A stretch of 64,000 bases of DNA from an uncultured Roseobacter sp. (GCF_947488185.1 NZ_CANKYM010000007.1:1-64000); one strand, 5' to 3'. Counted from the stretch's first letter, positions 1-8,880 are shown. The notes: a model not told the origin generated them from the letters alone. Numbers and translations are program-made.

Positions 1-59
1 TCCTGTTCTTCTCGCACGCCAGAGACGGCCGCGCAAAGCAACCGAACAGAGATCAACAA

Positions 60-502
60 ATGCTTCAATCAATGCTTCTTGCGGCGCTTCTCATCCTTGC
101 GTGCACAGCAATTCATTGCAGCGCTCTTCGTTTTGCAACGCTCATGTTGATCCGGCAGCGCACCCCAAAAGATGTTTATTCATCTCAGTCTCGCTGATCA
201 CCGCAGCGCACATCATAGAGGCGGCCATCTACGCCTCGGCCTTCTGGGTTGCTGTGCACCAGATTGACATTGGCTCTTTGCAATTGGCGCAGGATCTCAC
301 AGAGAACTTGTACCCCATGGATTATTTCTATTTCGCGCTTGTGAACCTCACGACGCTTGGCCGGGGTGATCTTCAACCATCAGGTCATTTTCGGTTCCTG
401 ACTGGTATTAGCGCGTTTCATGGCTTTCTGCTTATCACTGCGTCGGGTGGTTATTTGCTGCAGGTGATGTCTGGAAAGAACCCTTTCAGAAAAAAATCTT
501 GA
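60..502 (+). pseudogene. Two-TM potassium-channel-like protein, frameshifted
   Basis: Two reading frames together make one small ion-channel protein. Frame one starts at ATG 60 and encodes an N-terminal hydrophobic helix (MLLAALLILACTAIH) before stopping at TGA 195. The continuation lies in another frame that is open to 502. It encodes a second hydrophobic segment, a pore helix and the filter-like stretch TTLGRGD (family consensus TTLGFGD or TTVGYGD), then a final membrane helix. The frames overlap between about 150 and 195, so one indel there would restore a protein of about 147 residues. The true start could lie left of the window. It is either a decayed gene or a base-calling error. An ion-channel family assignment is likely; the ion is not proven. 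Confidence 0.55.
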
Positions 503-561
503 ACCGTTGGGAACCCTCCAGCGCTGGAGCGTAGTTTTGGGTGAAAGCGAAAGGAGTTCCC

Positions 562-1497
562 ATGTCGGATTCAACATATCAAGAACACTCTCGAGTTGAG
601 AATACGGAAAACCATATGGCGCACGGTAAGTCATCGTATGGCCGCTTTCTCGCAATGGTTGGTGCGTCAACCGCCATCATGTTCGCGTTGATGTACCTCA
701 ACTCCTACTCACTTGAGCACATCTATTGGAGCGAGACACGTTTCTACATGACGTTTGTCATGGGCGCGACGATGGCAGTCGTGATGCTTCTTTTCATGTG
801 GGGCATGTACAAAAACATGGCAGCCAATGTTGTCATTCTTGCGGGCTCTGCAGTGATGTTCGCTGGCGCGCTCTGGCTCGTGCGCAGCCAGGAGACCGTG
901 CAAGATGAAAGCTGGATGAGTGCCATGATCCCCCACCATTCGATCGCCATCATGACAAGTGAGAGAGCCGAGATCACCGACCCACGTGTCAAAGCCCTCG
1001 CTGAAGAAATTGTCGTGGCTCAAGATCGGGAAATCGCGGAGATGCGCTTCCTGCTGGCTGATATCGCGGCCAATGGTGAAGCCGGGTTAGATTGGCCGCT
1101 TGGCAAGTCAGAAGGTCCCGCACCGTTGGAGAGCCTGACGCAGGCGATATCGACCCCAGTCATCGCAGGCATTCGTCCCGCTCCCCTCTCGGCGGAAGAG
1201 ATCGACCGTGGTCTGAAAGCCCAACCGGCTTGCACTTTTGTTCGCGCTGTCAATGCTGATCCGATTTTGGCGACAGATGGCAACGGACACGCCATTGCAA
1301 AGGTATCTGGCGCTTTGGTGACGTTCAGTGCGCATGGCAGTGTCGCGTCAGGCGGTGTCCTGACAGCCGACGGTGGCCAAGTGACATTGACGCCAAGCGA
1401 CGCCGATAATGGTGAAGGCTCCAGCCTTCTATTCAAGCTGACCGGTAAAACGCCTCTTGCAGTTGGTTTCATGGGCTACTGGACCTGCAACAGCTGA
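562..1497 (+). CDS. DUF305-domain membrane protein
   Basis: This is a 311-residue protein. Three hydrophobic helices lie near residues 29-50, 62-82 and 89-107. A DUF305 region follows, with the signature MIPHHS at 122-127 and a helical stretch rich in Glu and Met. DUF305 proteins commonly sit in copper- and silver-resistance clusters and are thought to bind metal through His and Met, which fits this island. The last 110 residues form a separate Cys-containing, beta-rich-looking domain (CTFV near residue 225, WTC near the end) that I do not recognise. The ATG at 562 is preferred over an upstream GTG because AGGAG lies just before it. It is probably co-transcribed with the glutaredoxin-like gene 16 bases downstream. 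Confidence 0.8.
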   Translation: MSDSTYQEHSRVENTENHMAHGKSSYGRFLAMVGASTAIMFALMYLNSYSLEHIYWSETRFYMTFVMGATMAVVMLLFMWGMYKNMAANVVILAGSAVMFAGALWLVRSQETVQDESWMSAMIPHHSIAIMTSERAEITDPRVKALAEEIVVAQDREIAEMRFLLADIAANGEAGLDWPLGKSEGPAPLESLTQAISTPVIAGIRPAPLSAEEIDRGLKAQPACTFVRAVNADPILATDGNGHAIAKVSGALVTFSAHGSVASGGVLTADGGQVTLTPSDADNGEGSSLLFKLTGKTPLAVGFMGYWTCNS

Positions 1498-1513
1498 AGA
1501 AAAGGAACTGGAC

Positions 1514-2275
1514 ATGCCAAAAGATAGCAATCAACCTGCTCAAAAAGCCATTCTTTATCGGATGGTTATGGAGGACCATCTGTGTCCTTACGGATTGAAA
1601 TCAAAGGATCTTCTGGAGCGTGAAGGGTACACGGTGGAGGACCATCACCTTACTTCCCGAGAAGAAACCGATGCTTTCAAGCAAAAGTATTCGGTTGAGA
1701 CCACACCGCAGATATTTATCGGTGGTGAGCGCATCGGTGGATACGACGCTTTACGTGAGCACTTTGGACAGGAGGTCCGCGGCGATGATGAAACGTCCTA
1801 CCAGCCCGTCATCGCGATTTTCTCTGTCGCCTTCTTGATGGCTTTGGGTCTTAGTTGGGCGTTTTTTGGCTCGGTTTTCACCGTTCGCGCGTTCGAATGG
1901 TTCATCGCGATCTCAATGTGTTTCCTCGCCGTGCAGAAACTCCAGGATATCGAAGGATTTTCCACGATGTTCCTGAACTACGATTTACTCGCGCAGCGTT
2001 GGGTACGGTACGGCTACGTCTATCCATTTGGGGAAGCCATCGCTGGCATTCTTATGGTAGCGGGGGCTCTTCTCTGGGTCAGCGCGCCGATTGCACTCGT
2101 CATTGGGACCATCGGTGCGGTATCCGTGTTCAAAGCCGTCTACATTGACAAGCAGGAACTTAAATGCGCTTGCGTCGGTGGCGGATCGAACGTTCCCCTT
2201 GGCTTTGTGTCGTTGACCGAGAACCTGATGATGATCTTTATGGGTCTCTGGATGCCAGCGCGGGCTCTTGGGTAG
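1514..2275 (+). CDS. Glutaredoxin-like / MauE-DoxX-like membrane fusion protein
   Basis: The 253-residue protein joins a cytosolic thioredoxin-fold domain (residues 10-85) to a membrane domain of about four helices. The active site reads CPYG at 24-27, so it is monothiol instead of CPYC. The cis-proline motif TTPQ (Pro65) and a GG-containing glutathione-site region are present. The membrane part resembles MauE/DoxX redox proteins and holds a CAC motif followed by VGGG near residue 215. Such fusions probably pass thiol redox equivalents across the inner membrane. The ATG at 1514 was chosen because AAGGAA lies upstream; the longer ORF start at 1457 overlaps the preceding gene. Confidence 0.75.
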   Translation: MPKDSNQPAQKAILYRMVMEDHLCPYGLKSKDLLEREGYTVEDHHLTSREETDAFKQKYSVETTPQIFIGGERIGGYDALREHFGQEVRGDDETSYQPVIAIFSVAFLMALGLSWAFFGSVFTVRAFEWFIAISMCFLAVQKLQDIEGFSTMFLNYDLLAQRWVRYGYVYPFGEAIAGILMVAGALLWVSAPIALVIGTIGAVSVFKAVYIDKQELKCACVGGGSNVPLGFVSLTENLMMIFMGLWMPARALG

Positions 2276-2380
2276 ATTTAGGGCCGAGTTCCAATGCTCG
2301 AAATTTGAACGGGCGCCAACGCGAAATGTATCAAATTGTAAGGCGCTGTTCCCATTGACAGTTTCGCAGTCATTCGGCAG

Positions 2381-2794
2381 ATGTATGGCATGATGCAACG
2401 CCTTTGGACACCTCAGTTACGTTTGGCTTTTCTGAAGCTAGTCGTCGTATTTACGCTGGTCGTTGCGACATCCGGACTCGGACATGCTGGTTCACATGCG
2501 CCTGATCACGCTTTTTCGAACGTGGTCCATGAACACAGTCTGATCTCTGATAATGAAGCAAACCATTGTGAGTTTCATGCCGCATCAGGCATCTGTGAGA
2601 CACAGCCACTGTCTGCGGGCGAACACCAGGCCTCTGCTGAGTGCTGCGATGGCGTTTGCATGTCCTTCATGCCACCACAGCCCCGAGAAGCTGCTGTGTA
2701 TGTAGAGGCGTCCGAGACTTTTGTACGGGCCGCAGAATTTGAACCCTCAGCAGGTGCGACTGCCGATCTGCGGCCGCCTCGAGTATTGACCTGA
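2381..2794 (+). CDS. Secreted His/Cys-rich small protein of the copper island
   Basis: The protein has up to 137 residues; starts at 2381 or 2390 are both possible. A hydrophobic N-terminal helix ending near HAGSHA looks like a signal peptide or anchor. The mature part is rich in His and Cys (HEHS, NHCEFH, ECCDGVC). Together with its place just before a lipoprotein, TolC and multicopper oxidase genes, this suggests a periplasmic metal-binding role. No named family was recognised. A protein of similar style and size is encoded at 24234-24626, just before cusB, so both efflux modules begin with such a gene. A TTGACA-like hexamer at 2355-2360 may belong to its promoter, but no good -10 was seen. 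Confidence 0.6.
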   Translation: MYGMMQRLWTPQLRLAFLKLVVVFTLVVATSGLGHAGSHAPDHAFSNVVHEHSLISDNEANHCEFHAASGICETQPLSAGEHQASAECCDGVCMSFMPPQPREAAVYVEASETFVRAAEFEPSAGATADLRPPRVLT

Positions 2795-2867
2795 TTTCTC
2801 TTCTTTGAGGTTTGTCATCCGGCCCTCGCGGCGCGGCGACATCGTCCAATAAAGTCAGGTATGATCC

Positions 2868-3089
2868 ATGAAATCCTATGTTTTTTCGGGGGCCTTGGCC
2901 CTCGTGCTCGGGGCGTGTGCGTATGAGCCAACTCCTCTACCGATTGTTGCAGATCAACAAGCAGCTGCGAACAGTTCCGTTCTTTCACCGGTCCAATATC
3001 AGGATCCGTTGGCTGGCTACACTTATCGCGCACCGACCGGCCCACGCGATTGGCGCTCGGTCAACGAAGAACAGACGGAGGGCAACTGA
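2868..3089 (+). CDS. Small lipoprotein upstream of the TolC-like gene
   Basis: This 73-residue protein has a signal peptide ending in the lipobox LGAC (Cys17), so it should be lipidated and attached to a membrane. The short mature part is Gln-, Ala- and Pro-rich. No known domain was recognised, although small lipoproteins of this type often precede outer-membrane efflux factors in metal-resistance operons. Its stop codon overlaps the ATG of the next gene (TGATG at 3087-3091), which indicates translational coupling to the TolC-like protein. Confidence 0.7.
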   Translation: MKSYVFSGALALVLGACAYEPTPLPIVADQQAAANSSVLSPVQYQDPLAGYTYRAPTGPRDWRSVNEEQTEGN

Positions 3090-4549
3090 TGCGTGTATCG
3101 AAATTCCCGCTCATCGTCGGATTGCCATTGGTCTTGGGTGCCTGTGCCACTGCCATTCCTGGCGCTTACACTGAGCCGAAAGCTGGCTTTGCCAATGTTG
3201 CAAGCCAAGTTTCGCCAGCAATTGGAAAACGAACCGTCTTCGCCGAAACACAGGCCGAAAACGAAGCGTTGCGCAAACAGGTGCATGCGATGGTGCATCG
3301 CAAGACCATTTCGGCGGATACGGCCGTCCAGGTAGCACTTCTCAACAACAAAGGCCTGCAGGCCTCCTACGCCAACGTGGGCCTATCCGCCGCTGAAGCA
3401 TGGCAACAATCAACCCCTGAAAACCCAGTGGTCTCGTTTGGCATTCTGGGTATCGGAGCGCCTGAGCTAGGCGCATACCGTGCGATAGAAGGGCTGATCC
3501 GAGCGAACATTCTAGATGCAACGACGCGGAAACAACGGCGCGCTATTGCAGATGCGAATTTCAGGCAAGCCCAACTGGAGGCCGTCAACGATACCCTGGC
3601 TCTTGCGAATCAGACACGACAGGCTTGGGTCAATGCGGTCTCTGCCTTTGAGACAGTCAGCTATCTGAAGCGCGCGAAGGCGACTTCGGACGCTGGTTCC
3701 GAGCTTGCCAGAAGACTTGGCGAAACAGGTGCTTTGAATCGAGCAGGGCAGGCACGCGAACAAGCGTTTAACGCAGAGCTTGCCGGGCAACTTGCCCGCG
3801 CGCGGCTGGATGCGACGATGGCCAAGGAAGAACTGACAAGGTTGATGGGACTTTGGGGTACCGAAGTGAACTACTTTGTGCCAGATGCCCTGCCTGCTTT
3901 ACCAAGGTCGATCGGTCGCGTCACGGGCGTGGAGGCTAAAGCGCTTCGTAACCGTGTCGACTTGCGGGTCGCCAAACTCGGTCTTGAGGCCCAAGCAAAA
4001 GCGTTTGGTCTGACGGATCAAACGCGGATCGTAAGCGACCTCGAGATCGTCGGCGGCTTTGAACTCGAACGAGAGGCGGAGGACGGCGAGACCGAAAGCG
4101 AAACCACTCCACAAGTGGAGATCGAGTTCGCGATCCCGATCTACGACACAGGCAAGGCACGCATGCGCAAAGCCGAACTTATGTATCTGCAATCGGCCAA
4201 CGTATTAGCGCAAAAAGCTGTTGACGTACGCTCCGAAGCGAGAGGTGCCGAAGCGGCCTATCATGCCTCCTACAAGATCGCCCGTCATTATCGGGATGTT
4301 TTGGTCCCGTTGCGCACGACGGTCGAGGAGGAGGGTCTTCTCTCCTACAACGGGATGATCACCAACACTTTTGAATTGCTGACGGACGTCCGTCAAAAAC
4401 TGGCCGCTTCCTTGGAAGCAGCTAACGCGAAGCGCGACTTTTACATCGCTCAGGCCAACGTGACAGCCGCGATCTACGGCGGTGGAGTTGCTGGTGGCGG
4501 CGGTGGCGAGGGCGCAGCAGTAGCCGCTGGCGGCGGCGCACCACACTGA
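3089..4549 (+). CDS. TolC-family outer-membrane efflux lipoprotein
   Basis: The 486-residue protein starts with a signal peptide and lipobox (LGAC). It contains the two long alpha-helical hairpin repeats typical of TolC/CusC-type channels, with Ala/Gln/Arg-rich coiled-coil stretches around residues 130-270 and 330-450. It should form the outer-membrane exit duct for an RND pump. The matching heavy-metal RND genes (cusB, cusA) lie about 20 kb downstream, and no other outer-membrane factor is visible, so it may serve that pump. The C-terminus ends in Gly-rich runs. The ATG at 3089 overlaps the upstream lipoprotein stop; the upstream in-frame start at 3050 lies inside that gene. Confidence 0.85.
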   Translation: MRVSKFPLIVGLPLVLGACATAIPGAYTEPKAGFANVASQVSPAIGKRTVFAETQAENEALRKQVHAMVHRKTISADTAVQVALLNNKGLQASYANVGLSAAEAWQQSTPENPVVSFGILGIGAPELGAYRAIEGLIRANILDATTRKQRRAIADANFRQAQLEAVNDTLALANQTRQAWVNAVSAFETVSYLKRAKATSDAGSELARRLGETGALNRAGQAREQAFNAELAGQLARARLDATMAKEELTRLMGLWGTEVNYFVPDALPALPRSIGRVTGVEAKALRNRVDLRVAKLGLEAQAKAFGLTDQTRIVSDLEIVGGFELEREAEDGETESETTPQVEIEFAIPIYDTGKARMRKAELMYLQSANVLAQKAVDVRSEARGAEAAYHASYKIARHYRDVLVPLRTTVEEEGLLSYNGMITNTFELLTDVRQKLAASLEAANAKRDFYIAQANVTAAIYGGGVAGGGGGEGAAVAAGGGAPH

Positions 4550-4562
4550 AAGGAATGATGAT

Positions 4563-5921
4563 ATGTTAAATAGACGTCAACTACTCGGAGCCGGTGCCGC
4601 AGGTGCGACGCTGGTATCCTCCAAAGCTTGGGGCCAGACACTGAACATGGGTCTGCCGGAAGCGGCACTGATGGACACCGCTGCCACACAGGTGACGCCG
4701 CGCCCCTCTTCCGGCGTGGATTATACCCCTGTTGTCACGCTGAACGGCTGGACGTTGCCTTATCGGATGAACAACGGCGTCAAGGAATTCCATCTTGTTG
4801 CCGAACCCGTCGAACGCGAACTTGCAGACGGCATGATCGCGCATTTGTGGGGCTACAATGGCCAGTCCACGGGTCCCACAATCGAGGCGGTCGAGGGCGA
4901 TCGAGTACGTATCTACGTCACCAACAAGCTACCCGAAGGAACGACAGTTCATTGGCACGGGCTCATCCTGCCCTCGGGCATGGACGGTGTTTCAGGTCTG
5001 AGCCATCCTAGTATCCCACCGGGCAAGACATTCATTTACGAGTTCGATTTGGTGAAGTCGGGCACGTTCATGTACCATCCACACGGCGATGAGATGACCC
5101 AGATGGCGATGGGAATGATGGGGATGTTTGTGATCCACCCCAAGGACCCGAAATTCATGCCCGTGGATCGCGACTTCCTGATCATGTTGAATGCATTCGA
5201 TATTGATCCCGGCACCTACGTGCCACGTATCATGACGATGACTGACTTCAACCTCTGGACGTGGAACAGCCGGATCTTCCCGGACATTGACCCTCTGGTC
5301 GTCAACAAGGGCGACCGCGTGCGGGTTCGGGTCGGCAACCTGACCATGACGAACCATCCGATCCACATGCACGGCTATGACTTCAAGGTCACCTGCACAG
5401 ATGGCGGCTGGGTGTCGCCAGAAGCGCAATGGCCGGAGGTCAGCATCGACATCCCCGTGGGCGCGATGCGCGCATATGAGTTCGTCGCAGACCATCTGGG
5501 TGACTGGGCGATTCACTGCCACAAGTCGCACCACACCATGAATGCGATGGGACACGACGTGCCCACATTCATCGGGGTCAACAAGAAACCACTGACCCAG
5601 AAGATCCGTCAATTCCAGCCGGAATACATGCCCATGGGGATGTCCGGCATGGGGGACATGGCGAAAATGGAAATGCCGCTGCCTGACAACACCATCCCGA
5701 TGATGACGGGTTGGGGGCCCTACGGCCCCATCGAGATGGGCGGCATGTTTTCGGTCGTAAAGGTGCGGGACGGCATCGACGCGGACGATTACTCCGACCC
5801 CGGCTGGTACGAAAATCCTCCGGGCGAGATGGCCTACGAATGGACCGGCGAGTTGCCCGAGTTCGCCTCGAACAACAGCCCCAAGACCATTCTCACACCA
5901 AAACCAAACTCGAAGGGCTGA
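4563..5921 (+). CDS. Multicopper oxidase, CopA/CueO-like, Tat-exported
   Basis: This 452-residue protein begins with a twin-arginine signal (NRRQLLGAG) that indicates folded export to the periplasm. All four copper-binding motifs of multicopper oxidases are visible: HWHG at 130-133, YHPHG at 171-175, NHPIHMHG at 264-271, and HCHKSHH at 318-324. A Met-rich stretch (MGMSGMGDM and neighbours) follows in the C-terminal part, a feature of copper-resistance oxidases that oxidise Cu(I) to Cu(II). GAAAGGAA lies just before the ATG and the gene starts 13 bases after the TolC-like stop, so it belongs to the same operon. Copper detoxification is inferred from family and context. Confidence 0.88.
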   Translation: MLNRRQLLGAGAAGATLVSSKAWGQTLNMGLPEAALMDTAATQVTPRPSSGVDYTPVVTLNGWTLPYRMNNGVKEFHLVAEPVERELADGMIAHLWGYNGQSTGPTIEAVEGDRVRIYVTNKLPEGTTVHWHGLILPSGMDGVSGLSHPSIPPGKTFIYEFDLVKSGTFMYHPHGDEMTQMAMGMMGMFVIHPKDPKFMPVDRDFLIMLNAFDIDPGTYVPRIMTMTDFNLWTWNSRIFPDIDPLVVNKGDRVRVRVGNLTMTNHPIHMHGYDFKVTCTDGGWVSPEAQWPEVSIDIPVGAMRAYEFVADHLGDWAIHCHKSHHTMNAMGHDVPTFIGVNKKPLTQKIRQFQPEYMPMGMSGMGDMAKMEMPLPDNTIPMMTGWGPYGPIEMGGMFSVVKVRDGIDADDYSDPGWYENPPGEMAYEWTGELPEFASNNSPKTILTPKPNSKG

Positions 5922-5965
5922 CTAGCCTCTTCAAGTTCGACCCACCCAAAACCATAGGAAATCAA

Positions 5966-6679
5966 ATGAAAAAACTCCTTCTGAGCACAGCTATCACCAT
6001 TATGTTCGCATCAGGCGCTTTCGCGGATGTCGGCCATGCAAAAAAAGAAACAACGGATGCATCGGAAATGATTGTCGGCATGCCGGGCCATTCGGAAAAA
6101 GTTGATCGCACCATTGATGTCATTCTGCTTGAGAACGATGACGGCGAAATGCTGATCCAGAGCGAAGAGATGAACATCAAACAGGGTGAGACCATACGCT
6201 TCAAGATCACGAACGAGGGTGAATTGGAGCACGAATTTGTCCTCGACACGGTTGAGCGCAATGCCGAGCACAAGATTGAAATGGCCAAGATGGACATGGA
6301 ACACGACGACCCGAACCGCATCCGCCTCGATGCGGGCGCATCTGGTGAGGTCGTCTGGACTTTCGCAAATGCCGGTACGTTCGAGGCCGCGTGCCTGATC
6401 CCCGGCCACTACGAGTCTGGCATGCACCGTAAGGTTGCAGTTGGGGACCAGATGGCGCAAGCGGATGTGGACTACACGACCGGCAAGATCAAGAAGATCG
6501 ACGCTAAGGCTGGCAAGGTGACGATCATCCACGGCCCTCTAGTCAATCTCGACATGCCCGCGATGACAATGGTGTTTCGCGCCGACGAGGCGATGATTGC
6601 CAAGATGTCCGAAGGTCAAGACATCGAATTCGTTGCCGACCGCGTAAAAGGCAAGTTGACTGTCACTCAACTCAAATGA
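5966..6679 (+). CDS. Cupredoxin-CusF fusion, periplasmic copper-binding protein
   Basis: This 237-residue protein has a signal peptide (residues 1-20). A cupredoxin domain (about 45-160) carries a plausible copper site with His89, Cys143, His148 and Met153 in the order expected of blue copper proteins. It is followed by a CusF-like domain (170-237) with the motif DMPAMTM. CusF normally binds Cu(I) or Ag(I) through His, Met, Met and a nearby Trp. Here Met replaces the Trp position, as in three of the five CusF-like repeats of the CusB protein. The ATG at 5966 begins the signal peptide; the longer in-frame ORF to 5711 overlaps the oxidase gene and is not coding. Confidence 0.85.
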   Translation: MKKLLLSTAITIMFASGAFADVGHAKKETTDASEMIVGMPGHSEKVDRTIDVILLENDDGEMLIQSEEMNIKQGETIRFKITNEGELEHEFVLDTVERNAEHKIEMAKMDMEHDDPNRIRLDAGASGEVVWTFANAGTFEAACLIPGHYESGMHRKVAVGDQMAQADVDYTTGKIKKIDAKAGKVTIIHGPLVNLDMPAMTMVFRADEAMIAKMSEGQDIEFVADRVKGKLTVTQLK

Positions 6680-6744
6680 CCATAAAGGAGGCGATATTCT
6701 TTATCGTCTCCTTTCACCTCGCCTCGGATTTGATTGGAGTGAAA

Positions 6745-7320
6745 ATGCTGAACTGTCTCGCGCTTCTGAAGCTTGGCCGTTGGATTAAGAAACCGAAGCA
6801 GTTGTTTATGGCAATCGCTATTGGTATTGTAGCCAGCCTGCCGCCAATGATAGCTGGCGCAGATTCCGGGGTTGGCGCTCGACCTCATGAGAATGCATAT
6901 GAACAACCTGAGCATACCTCAATCGGAAGACCGGCCGCCGGCGCGGATATCACCCGAACAATTGAAGTGAACATAAAGGAAACTGAGAGCGGCTATATGC
7001 TGTTTGAACCGGATGTGATCAATATCGAGCACGGATCGGTGGTGCGGTTCGTAGTAGATAACTCAGGTTCAATCGACCATGAGTTCTTTTTGGGTTCCTT
7101 TGATGAGATAGCCAAACATCAACAATGGATGCAGAAGCACCCTGATATGGAGCATAGTGAAAAGAACTCAGTTAAAATTCCAAGCGCAAAGACTGCGACG
7201 TTGGATTGGGAGTTTTCGAACATAACCAATCTGGAGTTTGTGTGTCTGATCCCGGGTCACCGTGAGGCAGGCATGTTCGGTGTGATCATTGTGCATGATC
7301 ATTTCCGCTCAAGACCATAA
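6745..7320 (+). CDS. Cupredoxin-domain protein
   Basis: The 191-residue protein has a hydrophobic N-terminal segment (residues 22-38) that looks like an uncleaved or cleaved export signal. One cupredoxin domain spans 68-187. His112, Cys167, His172 and Met177 match the copper ligands of the preceding gene product, to which it is clearly related, but there is no CusF tail. It probably arose by duplication and carries copper in the periplasm. Several starts are possible. ATG 6745 is chosen because a GGAG lies at 6736; a start at 6808 would remove the basic stretch before the hydrophobic segment. Confidence 0.75.
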   Translation: MLNCLALLKLGRWIKKPKQLFMAIAIGIVASLPPMIAGADSGVGARPHENAYEQPEHTSIGRPAAGADITRTIEVNIKETESGYMLFEPDVINIEHGSVVRFVVDNSGSIDHEFFLGSFDEIAKHQQWMQKHPDMEHSEKNSVKIPSAKTATLDWEFSNITNLEFVCLIPGHREAGMFGVIIVHDHFRSRP

Positions 7321-7337
7321 GCTCGAGAATCAAACGC

Positions 7338-8576
7338 ATGTCTCTGTTGGATCGTTATCACGACGTCTTTCACAAAATATCCGCCACATTTGGATATCAC
7401 TATCACGAGTCAACTCCAGATTGGGTTCACCCATTTTTACACCTGATCTTGGTGCTTGCGCCAGCACTTCTCACTGCTGTTACTGGTTTTCTCACAATTC
7501 GATTTATCCTCAAACAGTGGCGTCGCCCAAGAGTTGTAACGCCGCAGCGAGATTGGATTCGCGGGTTGGACCCTCGCCTATTCAACGCTGTCCTGCGGCA
7601 TTCGCGAAAACAACAGGCTTTGATGATCATGTTAAGCCTTATCGCCATGCCCATCTTATATCTGACACTCGAGTTGCCGAAGCAAATCGTGAACAATGCA
7701 TTGGACTCTGATCGGTTCCCAGTCCGTTTTTGGGACTATGAATTTGACCAGGTGGCGTTCCTCCTTGTTTTGTGTGGCCTCTACTTGTTTGCCATCATAC
7801 TTAGCGGACTGAACAAATACATCCTGAACGTCTTCAAGGGCTATGTTGCCGAGAGGTTCCTGCGTCGCTTCAGATTATTGGTTTTCCGTCAGTGGCGCAG
7901 TGATCCGGATTCCAAGAACCAGAGTGAGATTGTTCCCATACTCGCACAGGAGGTTGAGCCAATCGGTGGCTTCGCGGCCGACGTGCTTACGCTACCCATC
8001 ATGCAGGGGGGAACCCTTGCGACCATTCTCTCGTTCATGTTCATGCAAGACCCGGTTTTGGGTGCCGCTGCGCTGACTGTCTTGCCGATACAACTTATCC
8101 TGCTTCCAAAACTGCAAAGACGGGTGAATATCCTTTCTAGAAAGCGAATTTCCGAGGTTCGCCAACTGGGCAGGCTTCTGAGCGACCAATTACGAGGAGA
8201 GGCAGCCGGGTCCCAGCCTCTTTTACGGACAAGCACCAGCTTTCGTGAGCTTGAGCAAGTAAGACGTCGCATTTTCCATTTGAAATTCTTTATCAAGTCC
8301 CTGAACAACTTTTTGACCGCGCTGACGCCATTCCTGTTCTACTCCCTAGGAGGGTACTTCGTTATCGAAGGACGCATCAGCCTTGGTGCGCTAGTTGCTG
8401 TGCTGGCGGCACACAAAGATTTTTCAGCGCCTCTGAAAGAACTGTTTCGCTATTATCAGACTCTGGAAGACACCCGGATTAGATATCACGAGATAACCAC
8501 ATTCTTCTCAAAGGTTGAGGCAAACCGAAAGGAAGTGCCAAGGCATGATTTTGCTTTGGAGGTAGTACATGCGTGA
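7338..8576 (+). CDS. ABC exporter-type membrane domain protein lacking an ATPase
   Basis: The 412-residue protein shows about six hydrophobic helices and resembles the transmembrane half of type I ABC exporters, with a long helical region resembling the coupling helices near residues 170-330. There is no Walker A, signature or Walker B motif, and no ATP-binding subunit is encoded nearby on either strand. A normal half-transporter would have about 580-600 residues. The gene may encode a naturally ATPase-free protein or a stable remnant, since coding stops soon after the last helices. Substrate unknown. It follows the cupredoxin gene by 17 bases. Confidence 0.65.
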   Translation: MSLLDRYHDVFHKISATFGYHYHESTPDWVHPFLHLILVLAPALLTAVTGFLTIRFILKQWRRPRVVTPQRDWIRGLDPRLFNAVLRHSRKQQALMIMLSLIAMPILYLTLELPKQIVNNALDSDRFPVRFWDYEFDQVAFLLVLCGLYLFAIILSGLNKYILNVFKGYVAERFLRRFRLLVFRQWRSDPDSKNQSEIVPILAQEVEPIGGFAADVLTLPIMQGGTLATILSFMFMQDPVLGAAALTVLPIQLILLPKLQRRVNILSRKRISEVRQLGRLLSDQLRGEAAGSQPLLRTSTSFRELEQVRRRIFHLKFFIKSLNNFLTALTPFLFYSLGGYFVIEGRISLGALVAVLAAHKDFSAPLKELFRYYQTLEDTRIRYHEITTFFSKVEANRKEVPRHDFALEVVHA

Positions 8577-8668
8577 CTTTTGTTCTTCTTCCGGCGGGTG
8601 ATTATGAGAAGTCTGCCGAAGTGTGTCGGCGATACCTAAACCGACCAAACATCGAAGGAATAACAATA

Positions 8669-8734
8669 ATGAGATTGGCGGCCCTATTCTTTGCCTTAGT
8701 CGCGTTGGCGGCAGGTGTTTGGTATGTTTGGTAG
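8669..8734 (+). CDS. Possible 21-residue single-helix membrane peptide
   Basis: ATG 8669 opens a 22-codon frame that encodes MRLAALFFALVALAAGVWYVW and then TAG. It is a nearly perfect single membrane helix with aromatic residues at its C-terminal interface. A GAAGGA purine run lies at 8654-8659, ten bases upstream. Tiny membrane peptides of this style exist as subunits or regulators of membrane proteins; here it sits between two transporter genes. Its shortness means chance is a real possibility. Confidence 0.35.
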   Translation: MRLAALFFALVALAAGVWYVW

Positions 8735-8840
8735 GCGTCTTGTATGATCAATTGGATTGTCGCCAGGGCTGCGTTTTGAATCCATTACGTGTGCAATTTT
8801 GGTATTGCCCTCGATCGACAAGTACCAACCGGATGATTTC

Positions 8841-8852
8841 CGGAAATTTCCG
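8841..8852. promoter_or_regulatory. Perfect 12-bp palindrome before the DMT exporter gene
   Basis: CGGAAATTTCCG is self-complementary and lies 28 bases upstream of the GTG start at 8881. The flanking TTTCCGGAAA gives a second overlapping palindrome. The position suits an operator for a dimeric repressor. No regulator gene is adjacent. Confidence 0.35.
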
Positions 8853-8880
8853 CTGCTGTTGACATGAAAAAGGAAATCCA

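Larger units (their letters stand above)
8577..8880. other. Gap between the ABC-like gene and the DMT exporter
   Basis: This stretch holds one very short possible gene (8669-8734, listed separately) and a palindrome at 8841-8852. The other open frame (8623-8862) has no plausible composition and is disregarded. No terminator with a T-run was seen. Confidence 0.5.
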
